A stretch of 49,457 nucleotides of DNA from CAZMCT01 sp964564785. Its GTDB lineage: Bacteria > Planctomycetota > Phycisphaerae > UBA1845 > Fen-1342. A model generated the notes under the pieces. The model had not been told where the DNA came from. It saw only the letters and a program-made list of their open reading frames with translations, and searched no databases. The translations under genes were made by a program, and so were the position numbers. The stretch is taken from positions 1 through 49,457 of the forward strand of contig CAZMCT010000013.1 in NCBI GenBank assembly GCA_964564785.1, written 5' to 3'. How positions within the stretch are numbered: the stretch's first letter is position 1; every line of letters begins with the position of its first letter. Of this stretch, positions 1 to 8,853 are shown piece after piece.

Positions 1-1488
1 GGCACCATGGGCGTGACCGTGTCGGTGGCCGAGGCCAACGCCCCGGCCGCGCTGGTCGGCAGGGCGCGGGCCGTCGAGGCGCTGTGGAACGGCGGCGAGC
101 CGGACGCCGCGATTGAGGTGCTGGCGGAGCTCGAAGCGACGGGCGCGGGGGTGGCGCTGGGGGTTGGGTGCCGGGTGCCGCTGGCGACGGGCGGCGGGCG
201 CGACTGGACGGATACGCGGATCGGGACGCGTACCGGCGGGTCGTTCGCGGAGCTCGACTACGACGCCGACTCGGGGGCGCTCTACGCCCTAGTGCGCTGG
301 GAGACGGATCACGGGTGGGGGCTGTACCGGTCCACCGACGACGGGGCCTCGTGGGCCGAGACGTATTTCTGGAGCGCGGGGGCCGGCGCGCAGGCCGCGG
401 ACGTGGACATGGCCGTTGTGGCGGGGTACGTGTACGTGGGCTATGTCGCGTCGGACTACGCGGACGAGGCGCGGCTGCGTCGCTGCTTCGCTGCGACGGG
501 CGCGTCCGACACGGTCTACGGTTACCAGGTTCCGCTGGACGCGAGCCCGTCGACCTTTACCGACGTGGCCGTCGAGTCCAACGCCGACTCGTTTGACAAC
601 CGCGTCTATCTTGCAGCCCGCCAGGCGACCGGCGCGCTCCGCTGGGCCTGGGACGTCGCAACGGACGGCCTGACGTTCACCGAGGAGTCGCCTGCGGTCG
701 TCGACGCGACCGGCGGACTCGACCTGCACTGGAATTCCGGCTACACGGCGTGGTTCGTGGTGGTCTCGTACATCGGAGACGACGCGCGGGTCCACGTGCT
801 GCGCAAAAGTGTGAGCGGTTGGGACGAGGCTGCCTCGGCGCCGTTCGACGGCAGTCACGACCGGACCGCCATTTCCGCCTGGGACGATCACATCATCTGC
901 GCGCATGAGGTGCAGATGACCAACGGCCAGGGCATTCGATATTTCATCAGCCACGACGGCGGCGACACGTGGGACTACTACAACTACGTCTTTGAGCCCG
1001 ACGCCGGCGAAGGCCCGTACCAGATGGCCGATGTCACGGCCCGCGGCGGCGCCGGCACGGCCATCGTCTGCACGCACGAGGTCGGCGAACCGGATGACGT
1101 GCTGATCCGCTATCGGCGGTATTACGCACCCGGTCTCTGGCGGCCCGAGCTGCGTGTGAACGACCACGACGTGTCCACCGGCACGTGGACCGCGATCAAC
1201 TGGACCCCGCGTGACACCGAGAATGGCACCGAGCTCAGCTATGGCATGATCTACTTCTATGGAACCACGCCCTACTTCACCCGCTTGCAGCGGCTGCCGG
1301 GCGACATGAACTGCGACGGAGTCCTCGACTTCGCGGACATCAACGCGTTCGTTCTCGCGCTGAGCAGCCCGGCCGTCTACGAAGCCTTGTACCCCGACTG
1401 CGATTGGCTGAACGCGGATTGCAACGCTGACGGCAGCGTGAGCTTCGGCGACATCAATCCGTTCGTCGGTCTGCTGACGGGGCTGTGA
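1..1488 (+). CDS. Secreted BNR/Asp-box repeat protein with C-terminal dockerin-like tag, 5' partial
   Basis: The reading frame is open to the left edge of the window. The first ATG at base 7 is not followed by a signal peptide, so the true start probably lies upstream. The middle of the protein has sialidase-type Asp-box motifs (STDDGASW and SHDGGDTW), which usually form turns of a six-bladed beta-propeller. The C-terminus carries two calcium-binding-like loops, each followed by a DIN.FV helix (GDMNCDGVLDFADINAFV and NADCNADGSVSFGDINPFV). This is the dockerin-like tail common on exported proteins of Planctomycetota. No sialidase catalytic residues were identified, so sugar binding or a structural role is as likely as hydrolysis. 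It converges with the deaminase fusion on the other strand. Confidence 0.75.
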   Translation, partial: GTMGVTVSVAEANAPAALVGRARAVEALWNGGEPDAAIEVLAELEATGAGVALGVGCRVPLATGGGRDWTDTRIGTRTGGSFAELDYDADSGALYALVRWETDHGWGLYRSTDDGASWAETYFWSAGAGAQAADVDMAVVAGYVYVGYVASDYADEARLRRCFAATGASDTVYGYQVPLDASPSTFTDVAVESNADSFDNRVYLAARQATGALRWAWDVATDGLTFTEESPAVVDATGGLDLHWNSGYTAWFVVVSYIGDDARVHVLRKSVSGWDEAASAPFDGSHDRTAISAWDDHIICAHEVQMTNGQGIRYFISHDGGDTWDYYNYVFEPDAGEGPYQMADVTARGGAGTAIVCTHEVGEPDDVLIRYRRYYAPGLWRPELRVNDHDVSTGTWTAINWTPRDTENGTELSYGMIYFYGTTPYFTRLQRLPGDMNCDGVLDFADINAFVLALSSPAVYEALYPDCDWLNADCNADGSVSFGDINPFVGLLTGL

Positions 1489-1498
1489 CGGAACGAAA

Positions 1499-1517
1499 GC
1501 GGCCTGGCACTGGCCGC
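1499..1517. terminator. Short GC-rich hairpin between convergent genes
   Basis: GCGGCC and GGCCGC form a 6-bp stem around a 7-nt loop just after the stop at 1488. There is no T tract on either side, so termination activity is only a guess from its position between two converging genes. Confidence 0.25.
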
Positions 1518-1566
1518 AGAGACGGCTGCGCCATTCTGGAACTGCGTAGGCCGCGGAGGCCCGCCG

Positions 1567-3534
1567 CTACGCGGGCGCCGGGCGCCAGCGGATGAAGGCC
1601 TCGATCGCCTGGTACTCCGGCAGGCCGAGCTGGTCGTAGAGTTCGGCCGTGTGCCGGTTGCGGTCCTCGGCCCGCTCCCAGAACTCGCGCGTGTCCCACG
1701 GGCCGGGGAACAGCGCCTTGTCCTTTTGCGACTCGTGGTTGAAGATCGCCATCCGCTTGCGGTCGACCTCGTCGGGCGACAGCGGCACGGCCATCTCGAT
1801 CTCCCACGGCTCCCATTCCTGCCACGCGCCGCGATAGTGCAGGACGACGCACTCAGGCAGCCATTCGGGCGGGTTCGGCTGCCGAGCGAGCTGCTCGATG
1901 GCCTGCGTCACGGCCGTCAGGCACACACGGTGCGTGCCGTGCGGGTCAGACAGGTCGCCGGCCACGTAGATCTGGTGCGGCCGGACGCGCTCCAGCAGCT
2001 CCCGGCAGATTTGCACGTCGCGCTCGGACAACGGTTTTTTCTTGACGCGGCCGGTGTCGTAGAACGGCATGTCGAGGAAGTGGATGTGCTCGGTCTGCAC
2101 TCCGGAATAGCGGGCGGCGGCGCGGGCCTCGCTGCGGCGCATGAGCGTCTTGATCTTCTGGAGCTCGGGGCTGTCGATTTCGCCGGGTTGCTTGGCGCGG
2201 ACGAAGGACTCGACGGCACGCTCGATCCGCAGGACGTCGTCGGCGGACACGAGGCCGAACGCGCGATGGAACATGGTGATGAAGTCCATGTGGCGCATGG
2301 CCTTCTCGTCGAAGACGGCGATGTTGCCGCTGGTCTGATAGGCGACGTGCACCTCGTGTCCCTGCTCGCAGAGGCGGATCAGCGTGCCACCCATGCTGAT
2401 CACGTCGTCATCGGGGTGCGGGCTGAATACGACGACCCGCTTGGGGAACACGTCGGGGCGGCCGTCGCGCCGCGGCCGGCCGGGCTTGCCGCCGGGCCAG
2501 CCGGTGATCGTGTCGCGGAGGTACTTGAAGACCTCGATGTTGATGCTGTACGGCGTGCCGCGGGCCGAGATCAGCTCCTGAAGGCCGTGCTCGTTGTAGT
2601 CCTCGGCCACGAGCTTGAGGATCGGTTTCTTGAGCTTGAGGGCCAGCCAGATGACGGCCCGCCGCGTGGTGGCCTTGTCCCACTGCTGGCCGTAGTTCGC
2701 AATCGGCCCGAGCAGCCAGGGCGTCTTGATCGGCGTGAGCTCGCCGGCGGCGGCCGGGTCGAGGATAAACTCGACGCAGGGGTGCTCTTGCAGGAAGCTG
2801 GCGGCGATATGCGGGGTGATCTCGCCCTCGATGGCCTGCTGGATGACGCGGGCCTTGCTCTCGCCGAACGCCAGCAGCAGGATCGTGTGGGCCTCGAGAA
2901 TCGTGCCCACCCCCATCGTGATCGCCCGCCGCGGGACGTTCCACTCGCCGAAGAAGTCGCTGGCCGCGTCCATCCGCGTCACGCGGTCGAGCGTGATGAG
3001 GCGCGTGCGGCTGTCGCGCGCCGAGCCGGGCTCGTTGAAGCCGATGTGGCCGGTGCGGCCGATGCCGAGCAATTGGAGGTCGATGCCGCCGCTGTCGCGG
3101 ATGCGCCGCTCGTAATCCGCGCAGAACGCGGCGATGTCGTCCTGGCCGAGCGTGCCGAGCGGGATGTGGACGTTGCGGCGGTCTATGTCGACGAAATCGA
3201 ACAGGTACTCGTTCATGAAGCGGTGGTAGCTCTGGAGCGCGTCCGGCGACATGGGCCAGTATTCGTCGAGGTTGAACGTGACGACGTTGCGGAAGGAGAG
3301 GCCCTCGGCACGGTGCAAACGGACCAGTTCCTCGTAGACCGTCTGGGGGGTCGAACCGGTTGCCAGACCGAGGACCGCTTTCTCGCCGCGGGCGGCCTTG
3401 GCGCGGATCAGGTCGGCGATCTGGCGGGCGACCGCAGCACTGGCCGACGCGCTCGACGAGTAGACCGTGACACTGGAGCCGCGCGGCGCGCCGCGCTCGC
3501 GGCGCGGCAGGGGAAAGCGATGGAGTTCGCTCAT
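1567..3534 (-). CDS. Glucosamine-6-phosphate deaminase fused to LmbE/PIG-L-type deacetylase
   Basis: The 655-residue protein has two domains. Residues 20-340 are NagB-like, with the sugar-phosphate loop LGLATGSTP near 55-63, the FNLDEY motif with Asp90, and GIGRTGHIGFNEP at 157-169. Residues 366-655 are a PIG-L/LmbE zinc deacetylase domain with PHPDDD at 372-377 and a later DPHGTH zinc motif. Together they could remove N-acetyl groups from amino sugars and convert glucosamine-6-phosphate to fructose-6-phosphate plus ammonia; this is inferred from the two families. In E. coli NagB the 161-equivalent residue is Asp (Asp141) and here it is Thr, while His163 and Glu168 are kept. The start at 3534 (MSELHRF) was chosen because upstream sequence in the same frame is low-complexity and unlike the family. 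Confidence 0.88.
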   Translation of the reverse strand: MSELHRFPLPRRERGAPRGSSVTVYSSSASASAAVARQIADLIRAKAARGEKAVLGLATGSTPQTVYEELVRLHRAEGLSFRNVVTFNLDEYWPMSPDALQSYHRFMNEYLFDFVDIDRRNVHIPLGTLGQDDIAAFCADYERRIRDSGGIDLQLLGIGRTGHIGFNEPGSARDSRTRLITLDRVTRMDAASDFFGEWNVPRRAITMGVGTILEAHTILLLAFGESKARVIQQAIEGEITPHIAASFLQEHPCVEFILDPAAAGELTPIKTPWLLGPIANYGQQWDKATTRRAVIWLALKLKKPILKLVAEDYNEHGLQELISARGTPYSINIEVFKYLRDTITGWPGGKPGRPRRDGRPDVFPKRVVVFSPHPDDDVISMGGTLIRLCEQGHEVHVAYQTSGNIAVFDEKAMRHMDFITMFHRAFGLVSADDVLRIERAVESFVRAKQPGEIDSPELQKIKTLMRRSEARAAARYSGVQTEHIHFLDMPFYDTGRVKKKPLSERDVQICRELLERVRPHQIYVAGDLSDPHGTHRVCLTAVTQAIEQLARQPNPPEWLPECVVLHYRGAWQEWEPWEIEMAVPLSPDEVDRKRMAIFNHESQKDKALFPGPWDTREFWERAEDRNRHTAELYDQLGLPEYQAIEAFIRWRPAPA

Positions 3535-3632
3535 GCGTGCACGTATTCCATAGCAGCTCGTTGAGGAAGGGGGCTGGCTTCGCGCCGACCCACCATCACG
3601 ATAGCGCCAACCGCCACTCCCGCGGCGCCGGT

Positions 3633-3650
3633 CCCCTTTTTCAACGGGCT
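3633..3650 (-). repeat. 18-bp dispersed repeat, copy 1
   Basis: CCCCTTTTTCAACGGGCT on the plus strand is identical to bases 12451-12468. In this copy the following GAAAAGG lets bases 3635-3657 fold into a stem (CCTTTTTCAA against CTGAAAAGG) with one bulged base and a CGGG loop. It lies about 100 bp upstream of the deaminase fusion start. Confidence 0.55.
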
Positions 3651-3996
3651 GAAAAGGTCGTCCCGGAGGGTCGGCCCAGGGTAAGTCGATAATATGACGC
3701 GCCCGGGCGCCGGCGGCTATGGGAGCGTGATCGCGGGCAACCGGCAGCCACGCACCGCAGACCGGCCGCTGACCAGCAGGCGAAGCCGGGCGCGGCCGAC
3801 CGGGACCGGCCACGAGCCGCGGTGGGATGGCCGGCGCTCTGCGGTCGGCGGAAAAGTCGGGGGCAGCGTGGTCAGGCGGCGCCGCAAGACGCGTCGGCGG
3901 GGGAAAGCGTGGCCGGTAGCCCGCGGTGGTGGGGTTTCAAGATGGAAACGTGAGTCGGCATCGGGGGCTTCCGGGAGGGCGTTCCCACACAGAGTG

Positions 3997-4024
3997 CTTG
4001 CGATCTCTTAACGTGATATTCAAG
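3997..4024 (+). promoter_or_regulatory. Possible PhoB-binding direct repeats upstream of phoB
   Basis: CTTGCGA, CTTAACG and ATTCAAG start at 3997, 4007 and 4018, a spacing of 10 and 11 bp. PhoB/PhoP-type regulators bind half-sites on an 11-bp period. The match is loose, and the site is proposed mainly because the next gene encodes the regulator and autoregulation is common in this family. Confidence 0.25.
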
Positions 4025-4148
4025 GATGGGCGCTAGGCTTCCCGCGGAGAGCGGGGGTGCGGAATTGCAATCTGTCCGTGCATAATACGGTATGGACCAG
4101 GCGATATGCCTGAGCGGGGCAGACCCGGCGAGGCGGCGGAGCACGAAG

Positions 4149-4859
4149 ATGAGCAACCGCGCGAACATCCTGCTGGTGGAAGACGAAGCGGACTTGGCGG
4201 ATGTGCTGATGTTTCACCTGGAGCGTGAGGGCTATCAGTGCCGCCGGGTGAGCAATGGGGAGCGGGCGGTGGCGGAAGCGCACCGCCAGCCACCGGATCT
4301 GGTCATTCTGGACCGTATGCTGCCGGGTCTGTCGGGGGACGAGGTGGCCCAGCGCCTGAAGCGTGACAGCCGGACCTCGGCGGTGCCGATCATCATGCTG
4401 ACGGCGAAGGCCGAGGACGAAGATGAGCTGGTGGGCTTCGCGTTGGGGGCGGACGATTACATCCGCAAGCCGTTCTCGGTGAAGCTGGTGCTGGCGCGGA
4501 TCAGCGCGGTGCTGCGGCGTGAGAAGGGGGCGCAGCCGCGGCGCGAGGTCATGAGCGCGGGGCCGATCGTGCTGGACCATGGGCGGCACGAGGTGGTCGC
4601 GGATGGGCGAGCGCTGGAACTGACGGCGACCGAGTTCCGGCTTCTGGCGGCGCTGATGTCCGCGCGAGGGCGCGTACTGACGCGTGAGCAACTGATTGAC
4701 GCGGCGATCGGGCAGGGGGCGGCCGTGACGAACCGCGCGATGGACGTGCACATCGCGGCGCTGCGGAAGAAGCTGGGGGACTACGCCGGCTGCATTCACA
4801 CGGTGCGCGGGGTCGGCTATGCTTTCCGTCAGCCGGAGAACGAACCGCAGGAGACCTAG
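4149..4859 (+). CDS. phoB: Phosphate regulon response regulator, OmpR/PhoB family
   Basis: The 236-residue protein starts MSNRANILLVEDE. It has a receiver domain (about 1-120) with acidic residues 11-13, phospho-acceptor Asp55 (VILDRMLP), Thr85 and Lys106 (RKPF), and a C-terminal winged-helix DNA-binding domain (LTATEFRLLAAL, then the VRGVGYAF wing). A start further upstream at 4092 is possible, but the added residues are not family-like. Phosphorylated PhoB activates phosphate-starvation genes. The histidine kinase gene follows 6 bp downstream and the pst transporter after that, which supports the Pho assignment over other OmpR-family regulators. Confidence 0.92.
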   Translation: MSNRANILLVEDEADLADVLMFHLEREGYQCRRVSNGERAVAEAHRQPPDLVILDRMLPGLSGDEVAQRLKRDSRTSAVPIIMLTAKAEDEDELVGFALGADDYIRKPFSVKLVLARISAVLRREKGAQPRREVMSAGPIVLDHGRHEVVADGRALELTATEFRLLAALMSARGRVLTREQLIDAAIGQGAAVTNRAMDVHIAALRKKLGDYAGCIHTVRGVGYAFRQPENEPQET

Positions 4860-4865
4860 ACGGGC

Positions 4866-6764
4866 ATGAGCATCCGCAGCCAGCCGTGGCGTTTCGTCCT
4901 CGGCACCGGGCTGCTGGCGGTCGTCGGGTGCGGGTTCGGGCTGTGGCTCATCATCTTGACCCAGGAGCGGCTTAACCACGCGCAAGCCCGCGCAGATCTG
5001 CTCACCCAGGCCCGCCTGGTGCGTGACCTGCTGTCGGAGCGCTGGCCGGAAGTCCAGTGCGGCCAGGTGCCCGAGTGCCTTCACACATTGACGCAAGCCG
5101 GGATCCAGATCGCGGTGCTCGACACGGGCGTCGAGGCTTGGGTCGACTCGAGCGGGCGCCTGACAGCGGAAGAACTGCTGCGGGCCCCGGAGACGCGAAC
5201 CGCGTTCGAACCGGGCCGCGCGTGGGGGAGCGACACGCGTCGGTGGGGACCGGAAGGGGCGCGGTACGTCATGGTGGCGCTGCGCGCGGGGGGCGCCGAG
5301 GCGGACGCTGCGCGTGTCGTGTGGCTGGCGCGACCGGTGTGGACGTACGCGGGGCACCCCGACGCGCTGCTGCCGCTGGCGGCGGGTGCGGCCGCAGTGG
5401 CGGGCCTGGCGACGGTGGGGCTGGGATGGCTTTATTTCCGGCTGCGACGGCGGATAGTGGGGTGGGCGGTACGGACGGTGCGGCAGCTCACGTCAGGGAA
5501 CCTTGCGGCGGAGGTCGAACGGCCGGAAACGGAGGCGGAGTTGACGCCGCTGGGCTCGGCGCTGCGGGCGCTGCGGCGGCGGCTGGCGGCGCAAGTACGG
5601 CTGAGTGAAGACGAGCGGCGGCTACTCCAGTCGCTTGTGAACGAACTCGAGGAGGGCTTGGTGGTCACGCGGGAGGACGGGCGGCTCGCGCTGATCAACC
5701 CGGCCGCGATCCGGATGCTGAACCTTGAGCCCGCGGTGACGCGCTACGGGACGCTGATCGGCCAGCCGATCGAGACGTGTATTCCCCATCACCCGCTGCA
5801 ACGGCTGCTGAGCCGGGCGAGCGGCGGAGTGGACGGTGCGGCGGCGGAGCGTGTGCGGGTGGAACTCGATTCGAGCGCGGGGGCGGTGACACTGCTGGCG
5901 CGGGCGACGGACGTGGTATTGCCGGAGGGAGCCGGCGGGCCGGAATGCGGTTCGCGGGGGCGAGCGCTGATGTTGACCGACATCACGGAGCTTCAACGGA
6001 TCATCCAGGTGCGGACGGACTTCGTGGCCAACGCGTCACACGAGCTGCGCACGCCGCTGTCAACGATCCGGGCGGCGGTCGAGACGCTGCTGACCATGGA
6101 CCTGGCGGCGGAGGCCCCGGCGGCGCGGGCGTTCCTGGAGAAGGTGGACCGGCACAGCGCGCGGCTGGAGATGATGGTCGGCGACCTGCTGGACCTGTCG
6201 CGAGTGGAGACGCCGTCGGAGCGGTTCGAACCGGAGGAGGTTGACGTGCGGCGTCTGGCGGCCGATGTGCACGCCCGGTTCGCGGAGCGGATCGAGCGGA
6301 AGGGACTCCATTGGTGTGAGACATTCGAGCCGGAGGGGCTGCGGACGATTCTGGTGAACCCGCGTTTGATTCGGCTGGTGCTGGACAACCTGGTGGACAA
6401 CGCGATCAAGTTCACCGACGCGGGGGGGCACGTCGCGCTGCGGATCAGCCGTATGGGCGACACGGTGCTGGAAGTGACGGACGATGGTTGCGGGATTCCG
6501 GAGGAGGACCAGCAACGGGTATTCGAGCGGTTCTACCAGGTGCAACGGGCGCGTTCGGGGCCCGACCGGGGGACCGGGCTGGGGCTGTCGATTGTACGGC
6601 ACGCGGTGGTGGCGTTGAAGGGCACGGTGCGGCTCGAAAGTAAACTCCATGAGGGGACGAGAGTTACGGTTACGATTCCCGCGCCGGGGGCTCGTGAAGC
6701 GGCGGTGGACGAAGCTGCGGCGGCCGCCGGGGCTCAGACCAACCTATCTGCAATGGGTCCTTAG
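4866..6764 (+). CDS. phoR: Phosphate regulon sensor histidine kinase
   Basis: The 632-residue membrane kinase has one transmembrane segment near residues 10-31 and a second near 165-190. Between them lies a periplasmic loop of about 130 residues. A HAMP-like linker and a PAS-like domain (about 250-375) follow. The HisKA box NASHELRTPLS carries the predicted phosphorylated His392. The ATPase domain has DNAIKFTD (N box), DDGCGIPEED (G1) and GTGLGLSIV (G2). It would autophosphorylate and pass phosphate to PhoB. The large extracytoplasmic loop is bigger than in E. coli PhoR and closer to Gram-positive PhoR types. The stop codon lies at the edge of the repeats proposed as a Pho site for pstS. Confidence 0.9.
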   Translation: MSIRSQPWRFVLGTGLLAVVGCGFGLWLIILTQERLNHAQARADLLTQARLVRDLLSERWPEVQCGQVPECLHTLTQAGIQIAVLDTGVEAWVDSSGRLTAEELLRAPETRTAFEPGRAWGSDTRRWGPEGARYVMVALRAGGAEADAARVVWLARPVWTYAGHPDALLPLAAGAAAVAGLATVGLGWLYFRLRRRIVGWAVRTVRQLTSGNLAAEVERPETEAELTPLGSALRALRRRLAAQVRLSEDERRLLQSLVNELEEGLVVTREDGRLALINPAAIRMLNLEPAVTRYGTLIGQPIETCIPHHPLQRLLSRASGGVDGAAAERVRVELDSSAGAVTLLARATDVVLPEGAGGPECGSRGRALMLTDITELQRIIQVRTDFVANASHELRTPLSTIRAAVETLLTMDLAAEAPAARAFLEKVDRHSARLEMMVGDLLDLSRVETPSERFEPEEVDVRRLAADVHARFAERIERKGLHWCETFEPEGLRTILVNPRLIRLVLDNLVDNAIKFTDAGGHVALRISRMGDTVLEVTDDGCGIPEEDQQRVFERFYQVQRARSGPDRGTGLGLSIVRHAVVALKGTVRLESKLHEGTRVTVTIPAPGAREAAVDEAAAAAGAQTNLSAMGP

Positions 6765-6777
6765 CGCAATCCTAACA
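6760..6777 (+). promoter_or_regulatory. Possible Pho box upstream of pstS
   Basis: CTTAGCG (6760) and CCTAACA (6771) are imperfect direct repeats exactly 11 bp apart in an AT-richer patch, about 85-100 bp before the pstS start. This is the spacing used by PhoB/PhoP half-sites. A weak -10-like GTATCT follows near 6786. The first half-site overlaps the phoR stop codon. Confidence 0.35.
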
Positions 6778-6860
6778 ATTAGTCCGTATCTGTTGCTAGG
6801 TTGCGGCGACACGACGGCACGCCGCGGGAAAGCAGGGCCTGACACACGGAAGGAGTCGGC

Positions 6861-7877
6861 ATGTCACACAGCACTAATCGGTTGGTGGTGGGGTTGGTGG
6901 TGGGGTTCGTGTGCAGTGCGGCGCTGGCCCAGACGGGGGCGAAGTTGACCGGGACGGTCAAGGTGGACGGGTCGAGCACGGTGTACCCGATTACGGCTGC
7001 CGCAGCCGAGATGTACGAGGAAAAGCACGCGGATGTGCACGTGACCGTCGGGATTTCGGGAACCGGGGGCGGTTTCAAGAAGTTTCTGGAGGAGAAACCG
7101 GAGCTGCGGACGGATATTCAGGACGCCTCGCGGCCGATCACGCCCAAGGAGCTGGAACTGGCGAAGAAATTGGGGGTGGAGTTCATCGAGATTCCGGTGG
7201 CGTACGACGGGATCGCGGTGGTCGTGCATCCCAGCAACAAGTTCTGCGATCATCTGACGGTGGCCGAGCTCAAGAAGATCTGGGAGCCGGAGAGCAAAAT
7301 CAACAACTGGAAGGATGTGCGGGCTGGGTTTCCGGACCTTCCGCTGAAGCTGTACGGGCCGGGAACGGACAGCGGGACGTTCGACTATTTCACCGAGGTG
7401 ATCAACGGGAAGTCGAAGGCGTGCCGCTCGGACTTCATGCCGAGCGAGGACGACAACGTGCTGGTCAAGGGAGTGGAGGGCGACCCGGGTTCGCTGGGCT
7501 ATTTCGGCTTTTCGTACTACGAGGCCAACAAGAACCGGCTCAAGTTGTTGGCGATCGACGGCGGCGATGGCAAGCCGCTCAAGCCGGACAGCGAGAGTAT
7601 CCGCAAGCTCACCTACCGGCCGCTGGCCCGGCCGCTGTTCTTGTACGTGAACAAGGCGGCCTTGGCCCAGCCTCAGGTCAAGAGCTTCCTGGAGTTCTAC
7701 CTGGGCAACGCGAAGAAGATCGTCGAGCATCCGAAGGTGAACTACATCGCGTTGAGTGACAAGCTTTACGAGGTGGCTCGCCTGCGGTTGGAGCGGGGCG
7801 TGGTCGGCACCGTGTACGAGGACGAGTCCGCGCACAGCAAGAGCCTGTACGACCTGTACGGTGTCGCGGCCCACTGA
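6861..7877 (+). CDS. pstS: Phosphate ABC transporter substrate-binding protein
   Basis: The 338-residue protein has an N-terminal signal peptide ending near ALAQ (residues 1-20), so it is exported. The phosphate-binding signatures are VDGSSTVYPIT near residue 36, GISGTGGGFKKF near 70 and YGPGTDSGTFDYF near 160. The start ATG follows GGAAGGAG at a good distance. It captures phosphate in the periplasm and delivers it to the PstC/PstA channel encoded next. The 96-bp gap after phoR, with candidate Pho half-sites, suggests its own promoter in addition to read-through. Confidence 0.95.
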   Translation: MSHSTNRLVVGLVVGFVCSAALAQTGAKLTGTVKVDGSSTVYPITAAAAEMYEEKHADVHVTVGISGTGGGFKKFLEEKPELRTDIQDASRPITPKELELAKKLGVEFIEIPVAYDGIAVVVHPSNKFCDHLTVAELKKIWEPESKINNWKDVRAGFPDLPLKLYGPGTDSGTFDYFTEVINGKSKACRSDFMPSEDDNVLVKGVEGDPGSLGYFGFSYYEANKNRLKLLAIDGGDGKPLKPDSESIRKLTYRPLARPLFLYVNKAALAQPQVKSFLEFYLGNAKKIVEHPKVNYIALSDKLYEVARLRLERGVVGTVYEDESAHSKSLYDLYGVAAH

Positions 7878-7953
7878 CGGCGGGAGCGGGTAGACGCGTG
7901 AACAAGGCGCAGCGTGCGGGCTCTCCCCGGCTGCGCCCTGGAGCCAGGGCGAT

Positions 7954-8853
7954 ATGCGGGTACTGCTGCGCCGCGTTCGTGAAGGGCTGATCCACCTGTT
8001 GCTCCTCGCGTGCGCGCTGGTGTCCATCGCGACCACCTTCGGTATCGTTTACGTTCTGGTTGACCAGTCGATCCCCTTCTTCCGGCAGGTCGGCGTACAC
8101 GAGTTTCTGCTGGGCACGCGCTGGGCCCCGCTGCTGGAGCCGCGCTCCTACGGCGTGCTGCCCCTCGTGGCCGGGACGGTGCTGATCGCGGCCGGAGCCC
8201 TGCTCGTGGCCGTTCCGATCGGCCTGTGCACCGCCATCTACCTGAGCGAGTATGCGCCGGGCTGGGTGCGGCAACTCGCCAAGCCGTTCCTGGAGATCCT
8301 GGCGGGGATTCCGACGGTGGTCTACGGCTACTTTGCGCTGGTGTTCATCACCCCGCACGTCCTGCGGCGGATTTTCTCGCCCGAGCACGTCGAGGTCTAC
8401 AACGCGGCCAGCGCGGCGATTGTCGTCGGCGTGATGATCATCCCGACCATCAGCTCACTGGGGGATGATGCCTTCCGAGCCGTGCCGCGCAGCCTGCGGG
8501 AGGCGGCCTATGCCCTGTCCGCGACCAAGCTCGAGGTGTCAACCCGCATCGTGTTTCCCGCCGCGATGTCGGGTGTGGTGGCGGCCGTGCTGCTGGCCCT
8601 GGCCCGTGCGATCGGCGAGACAATGGCCGTCGTGCTTGCGGCCGGCATGACCCCCAAGCTGACGCTGAATCCGTTGGAGAGCATGCAGACGATGACCGCG
8701 TACATCGTCCAGGTGAGCCTGGGCGACACGCCGGCCGGCACGATCGAGTACTACACGATCTTCGCCGTGGGCCTGCTGCTGTTTGCAATCACGCTGACCA
8801 TCAATTTGATCGCGCAACGCGTGCTGAAGCGCTTCCGGGAGGTGTACGAGTGA
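7954..8853 (+). CDS. pstC: Phosphate ABC transporter permease PstC
   Basis: The 299-residue inner-membrane protein has about six transmembrane helices, starting with one at residues 10-35. It contains the family motif ILAGIPTVVYGYFAL and the EAA loop (REAAYALSATKLE), which contacts the ATPase PstB. It forms the membrane channel with PstA. It begins 77 bp after pstS and ends by overlapping the pstA start by four bases (GTGA), a sign of translational coupling. Confidence 0.93.
   Translation: MRVLLRRVREGLIHLLLLACALVSIATTFGIVYVLVDQSIPFFRQVGVHEFLLGTRWAPLLEPRSYGVLPLVAGTVLIAAGALLVAVPIGLCTAIYLSEYAPGWVRQLAKPFLEILAGIPTVVYGYFALVFITPHVLRRIFSPEHVEVYNAASAAIVVGVMIIPTISSLGDDAFRAVPRSLREAAYALSATKLEVSTRIVFPAAMSGVVAAVLLALARAIGETMAVVLAAGMTPKLTLNPLESMQTMTAYIVQVSLGDTPAGTIEYYTIFAVGLLLFAITLTINLIAQRVLKRFREVYE

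Larger units (their letters stand above)
3535..4148. other. 614-bp divergent intergenic region between deaminase fusion and phoB
   Basis: No convincing gene is seen; short open frames here are arginine-rich and resemble no family. The region holds the 18-mer repeat and its hairpin near 3633-3657, a loose set of TTAACG-like direct repeats near 3997-4024, and a CATAAT -10-like hexamer at 4081-4086 ahead of the response regulator gene. Confidence 0.6.

Noticed and set aside
289..1167. Long open frame antisense to the BNR protein
   Set aside because: It is the mirror of strong third-position GC bias in the real gene, with no family-like sequence or start signal.
1651..3564. 637-codon open frame opposite the deaminase fusion
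   Set aside because: Repetitive Val/Asp/Ala/Arg composition typical of antisense of GC-rich genes; the other strand has clear NagB and LmbE motifs.
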